45,874 bases of DNA from Russula earlei. Lineage: Eukaryota > Basidiomycota > Agaricomycetes > Russulales > Russulaceae. Below, piece by piece: positions 41,840 to 45,874 of this stretch; position 1 is the stretch's first letter, and each line of letters starts with the position of its first letter. Where the stretch lies: assembly GCA_025769875.1 (NCBI GenBank), contig JAGFNK010000421.1, positions 1 to 45,874 of the forward strand. Reading direction: 5' to 3'. The position numbers and the translations under genes are program-made. The notes beneath the pieces were generated by a model that saw only the letters and a list, made by a program, of their open reading frames with translations, searched no databases and was not told the origin of the DNA.

Positions 41840-42062
41840 CTAGATCTTGATCGACTCCGGAGCTACCCATTACATTAGTCCGTTCCGGACTCCTGACTTC
41901 ATTTATCGTGCTCTGGCCTCCAGATGCATTACTCTGGGAGGTCTTGCAGTCATCAGACAGATCTGGACTGGATTGGTATCTGTCCTGCCAGCCGGAAGGA
42001 GTTGGAGATATTCTATTAACCCTCATAGACATCATACATGTACCGAAGGCTGATGCATGCAA
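41840..42062 (+). pseudogene. Copia B protease remnant
   Basis: Reads IDSGATHYISPFRTPDF, the D-S-G-A active-site box of copia aspartic proteases with the usual histidine after it. The frame shifts after about 30 residues. Confidence 0.8.
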
Positions 42063-42095
42063 CTACTCAGTGCGCGCGCTACTTTGGAATGAGGG

Positions 42096-42680
42096 ATGCA
42101 TCACATACACTCAAGAGGGGTGTTCAAATTTACACATCAAAAGATTGGAAGATCGCGCAAATCTGGAGAACAATATACTGTTCATCATATTCATTTCATA
42201 ACTCCAGCTCTACACGCACACAGAAGTGCCCTTTTATTCCACATCTCGCATCAGCGCATGGAACATTTGTTTCCACCATGTGTTAACTACTACAGTCATT
42301 CTGGTACTTGGATCTCGCTTAGCGCTATGGATCATGATCAGTCATCTTGTCCAGAGGGCTATGCACTCGGCCAGCAAGCTCGGCTAGCGAATGTGACTTC
42401 TTTTCTTGGCTGCCCCTTAGTGATTGGATCCTCGGCTACAAATTATCTATGGTACCTTAGCTGATCTGCTGCATGCGAGATCAATTCGAGGCGCTAGCTA
42501 TTGGGCAACGTGCACTCAGATCAGTCTTGGATCAGCGAGGAATCACACACAGATTGACAATGCCAGATTTACCACAGGAGAATGGAGGAGCCAAAAGATG
42601 GACTGAGACCCTTGGAGACAACATGTGCTCACAGTTGCACAGCGCTGGTCTCACTCTCGGGTCCTGGAGCTAAATACTAA
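42096..42680 (+). pseudogene. Copia B integrase remnant
   Basis: Pieces of the integrase region are HISHQRMEHLFPPCV (zinc-binding pre-integrase HxxH area), a damaged core, and RGITHRLTMPDLPQENGGAK, where PQENG carries the catalytic Glu of the DDE triad. At least two frame changes are present. Confidence 0.8.
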
Positions 42681-43119
42681 TGCTGGCATCCATATCTATG
42701 ATCGGACTCCATCACGCATTTCTCAGTGGGTGCACACTTCATCCAGCTTCATCATTCCACGTCTTCAGATGTAGGGCGTATCTGCACATGCCTGACCGTC
42801 ATAGTCTTATCGTCGTGTGACAAGTGCATGCTGCTACTCAGGAGACATGTTACTAACACTGCTCTGCCTGCACAATTCTTGGTCCTTACAGGATCGGTGA
42901 TACTCAATGCCAAATTCACACAAACTGGTTGATTGTGCATCTCCGGAAACCCCATTAGACTCCCTACACACCACACTCACTTCACCTTACCCCACATCAC
43001 ACAGCCAGATCCCCTCATTCCGCCTCATCGCACACAGCCTGTACATCACGCCAAACTCACTCGGCACCATCAGGACACTCCATCTGTTCCCTGCATCCAC
43101 TCTCACTTAGACATTCTGG

Positions 43120-44440
43120 GTCTTGCTCACGTCCGTGTCCTAAATATCTCGGAGGGACTGCACATGCAGATCCAAGAGGGCGCTTGTCGCATATGGCTCG
43201 GCTACAGCAGAATAGATCTAGAGGCTACATATCAGGAAGGCCCCCTTTATCAGAATCTGCCGATGGGTGGCAAGTCGCATATCCATATGTGATTGGTGCA
43301 CTTGCATAAACTGGTACCTGGGATCTCAATGATCTTATTGATCTTATCAGCATGGGTGTGTTAAGCACGCAAATCTGTCAAGAGATTTTGCGCGCGCCTT
43401 CTAATTGAATAGGGGTTCACCTAAGTCGAAGGCATTGTAGTGGATGAAACCTTCTCACCAGTAGCCAGGTCTGAGTCTTAGCGACTCTTTATTAGCATTG
43501 ATCGCGCTATAGGATTGGGAGATCTGAAGACATCCAGTCAGCATCCCTCTTCAGCTCACTGGGTGATGAAGATTAGATTCATTGGGAGCAACCACAAGGT
43601 TTCATCACACCAAAAGCACTTATCTGGTCTTACACAGACCTATCGTACATGGGATTTATGCTCTCATGGAGTCCTTAGTGGCTCGTGTTCACTCGCACGC
43701 ATTCTCATGCGGGCATATGTCATCGCCAAGACGCGGGGGGATCGCATTATCATTTCATCATTATCCTCTGTGTCGATGACATTACTATCTTAGGCGACTC
43801 TCACAGTTTCCACGCCCACCTCTGCAGGCATTCACCTCACACATCTATCTTTGTCTACGCGCTACGAGTTGACAGATCTAGGTGAGACCGCATCATACCT
43901 TGGGATCCGCATTTCACATGATCGCTCGGCTAACACAGACATTGATCAATCAAGGTACATCTCAGATCGCTTCGGGATGGCGGATTCCACTCCGCTCCTG
44001 TAATCTTGGAGGTCTCACCTCGGGATGGCGGACTTCCATTCCGCTTCCACATTCCGCTCTGTTCCGACGTGGAAACGCAGTTGATCAAGCACTCCGGAGA
44101 AGCAACACCTATGAAGACTAGGCAATATCAGCATTCTATTGGAAGCCTCCTCTATGTGCACATCTGGACGCGTTTACACACTTCCTTTGCAGTCTCTCAA
44201 CTGTATGCTCACACGCATTCACACTTTCTCTTGCAGTCTCTCGACTGTGCATTTACACGTGTCCACATGTGTTCACCCTTCCTCTTGGAGTCTTTTGACT
44301 TGCAGTCTCTGGACTCACCCACTTTTCATTCATTTGCAGTCCTATCTTATCAGGATGTCTACACATTGATGGTCCACTTCGCTGCACGCCCACACGCAAC
44401 TCCAGTCTTTTGTGTCACTGGATCAGATCTTATCTCGCAT
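43120..44440 (+). pseudogene. Copia B reverse transcriptase/RNase H remnant
   Basis: Scattered over several frames: ILCVDDITILGDSHSF at about 43765-43810 (catalytic YVDD written CVDD), YQHSIGSLLYVHIWTRLHTS at about 44125-44185 (the conserved block before RNase H), and short RT fragments before them. Much of RNase H is replaced by a tandemly reduplicated stretch containing CTTGCAGTCTCT repeats (44190-44320). Strongly decayed. Confidence 0.75.
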
Positions 44441-44467
44441 TGACTGACTGTATCAATCACAGGGGGA

Positions 44468-44943
44468 TGTTGAGATAACCACTGCTTTTGGCAGTCTGAT
44501 GTAATCACAGCCCAGTCATGTTAACGCGTCGGCTCCCATGGACCGGGCGCTCTTGGCTCACACATTGGATCAGCCTGGACTGGCTCAGCTCAGATGCTGC
44601 AGCCTGCGTATGTTACAATGATAAGTTAATTGATGACAATCGGTAGCTACTAATGACTGATCCTTTATGATACAAGTTGGTAGTTATGATTACTTTGCTT
44701 AGAGATGCTTTCGTGTATTTAAGAGGCACTCAATTAGCTAGATCGCTTCAGTTTTGTCCTACACAAACTGAAGTGAGTACTTACTGTTTCCTATCTTATC
44801 TATCGCATCTAATCACGCGTTGTAGATATCTTTTGATATCTATTACTGATTTATAGTTTTGTCTTACACAAACTGAAATATCTTTTGATAGATCTTAAGG
44901 ATCTTATCGCTGTTATCATAACCTGCGCCCATCTGCTTCAACA
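44468..44943 (+). repeat. Copia B 3' LTR
   Basis: 476 bp, partner of 40349-40824; followed by GATGA, the target duplication. Confidence 0.92.
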
Positions 44944-45300
44944 GATGATACTTGAGAGATGATGATGAAAGGGGTGAGAGTGGGATTGAAAGGGAGTTGA
45001 CAACAGGCAAGAGCAATATGATGAAAAGGTGGGGAACTTGATGTCATGACTCACTGTTGAACAATTCAGTTTAAGACTGAGGGAGAAGCTCGGAGACGAG
45101 TCGACTGAGTTCCAAGACAAAGTTGGTGAATGTCATGAACCAGTTTTTGGAGAGGGCCCTTGAAGGACCCTTCCTTATGAGAGGAAACCCAGCCTCTATG
45201 GTGTCACCCTGTTCACATGGACAAAAGGGGTGAGTAGAGGTGTCCACAATATTGCACACGCATTGTCGTGTGAGTGATTCTTGGCACAATTGACATACAG
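44944..45300. repeat. Repeat X fragment, right of copia B copy 2
   Basis: GATGATGATGAAAGGGG and onward matches 16262-16345, and 45057-45130 also matches 22525-22590. From about 45150 it becomes unique; GAGGTGTCCACAATATTGCA near 45238 resembles a stretch in the foldback centre. Confidence 0.6.
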
Positions 45301-45874
45301 CAAGCCCCACTTAATGGCAACCCTTTTAGCAATAAAGGACAGTATTATAGCCTCCCTAAGGGCCCTTTAGAATGACTCTAAGTGCTCTACAATAGGCACT
45401 AACACGATACTAAAGACCCTACAACACATTATTAGACTAACTCTAATAACTATAGAATGAACTATAAAGCAATACTAAGGACCTTAATAGAAGTATTAGG
45501 GTCGACTCTAAGGACCCTAAGAGAACTATATAAGGAACCTTATAGGCAACACTATTCCCTGAACCAAGCTACAAGTCCTCAAATGACCAGCCCTAAACAA
45601 ATTAACAGCAAATGAATCAGGTGCTTGGCACGTGTACTAAAGCAGTGAACATGTGGATAGTAAAGGCTCTTACTCATCAAGAGAAGCCTTCTTACTCAGC
45701 AGCTTACTGAGCATGACTGAGCATGCTCAGTAAGTGTACTCCAACTTCTTACTCATCTGTCTATTGTGCTTGATAACAAGGTTATGACTTGTTCCCTATT
45801 TTGACAGTTCTCTTGTAGTGTTACAAACCAAGGCCAGGTCCTGGATGTAGATTGTCCTATTTCACTCAAGAGAG
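45301..45874. other. AT-rich intergenic DNA with CTAAGGACC words and a hairpin
   Basis: No gene. Between 45335 and 45545 the words CTAAGG(A/G)CC, CTAAAGACC and similar recur irregularly. At 45703-45734 CTTACTGAGCATG and its exact complement form a 13-bp stem with a 6-base loop. The meaning is unknown. Confidence 0.5.

Larger units (their letters stand above)
40349..44943 (+). mobile_element. Ty1/copia element, family B, complete structure
   Basis: LTRs of 476 bp each (40349-40824, 44468-44943) start TGTTGAGAT and end CTTCAACA. The 5-bp target duplication GATGA is present on both sides (40344-40348, 44944-44948). A primer binding site and a polypurine tract (CACAGGGGGA, 44458-44467) are present. 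The 3.6-kb interior contains protease, integrase, RT and RNase H remnants in changing frames, so it cannot make a polyprotein. The LTRs differ from each other at roughly 20-odd sites, mostly C/T or G/A changes and often at CpG. Confidence 0.93.

Noticed and set aside
1..45874. tRNA, rRNA or other structured RNA genes
   Set aside because: Scanning by eye found no cloverleaf or rRNA core sequence; a covariance-model search would be needed to exclude small ones.

Overview
The window looks like a transposon-rich accessory region of a basidiomycete (Agaricomycetes) nuclear genome. The signs are genes broken by many 35-60 bp GT..AG introns, N-terminal domain/NACHT/WD40 NLR genes, an F-box-like family and a FunK1-type kinase of Agaricomycete type, Ty1/copia LTR elements and a Helitron fragment. 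Nothing bacterial is visible: no operons, Shine-Dalgarno sites, CRISPR or tRNA/rRNA genes. Family names come from motif recognition; no search was run.

Layout. 1-1095 is a dispersed repeat (X) that recurs at 19540-20575 and in pieces near 16 kb, 40.2 kb and 45.0 kb. 2003-8983 (unit A) and 27909-34855 (unit B) are direct copies of a 7-kb segment. Each holds a minus-strand NLR and the 3' end of an F-box-like gene. In B the NLR can be spliced into one open 1,414-codon frame (8 exons, 12 WD40 repeats). In A the same gene has three single-base insertions. Between the units lie the rest of the F-box-like relic (to about 9.8 kb), a low-complexity pyrimidine-rich stretch (10.4-12.6 kb), a 2.1-kb foldback element with 580-bp arms (13695-15785), a SesB-like alpha/beta hydrolase gene (16743-18135, minus), a degenerate gag-like stretch, a 126-aa orphan gene with TATA box and 5' UTR intron (20864-21244, minus), and a nest of retroelements (22.7-27.1 kb). 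In that nest a complete 3.3-kb copia element on the minus strand sits inside the 5' LTR of another copia family. A Helitron Rep-helicase fragment (27.1-27.9 kb) abuts unit B.

Right of unit B, a FunK1-type kinase relic (35.2-39.6 kb) is split by a 3,238-bp terminal-inverted-repeat element (36180-39417). The element carries pieces of two unrelated host genes, a fungalysin (M36 metallopeptidase) and a Rab18-like GTPase. Taking it out together with one TA restores the kinase reading frame across the junction, so it behaves like a gene-capturing (Pack-TIR-like) element. A second, structurally complete copia copy (40349-44943; 476-bp LTRs, 5-bp target duplication) follows, and then AT-rich DNA.

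How the genes may work together (inference). The NLRs have high-internal-conservation WD40 repeats that vary at the spacing known from Podospora HET-E/D/R. SesB-like hydrolases are known partners or effector domains of fungal NLRs. The region therefore resembles a fungal allorecognition/innate-immunity cluster being duplicated, reshuffled and silenced by transposons.
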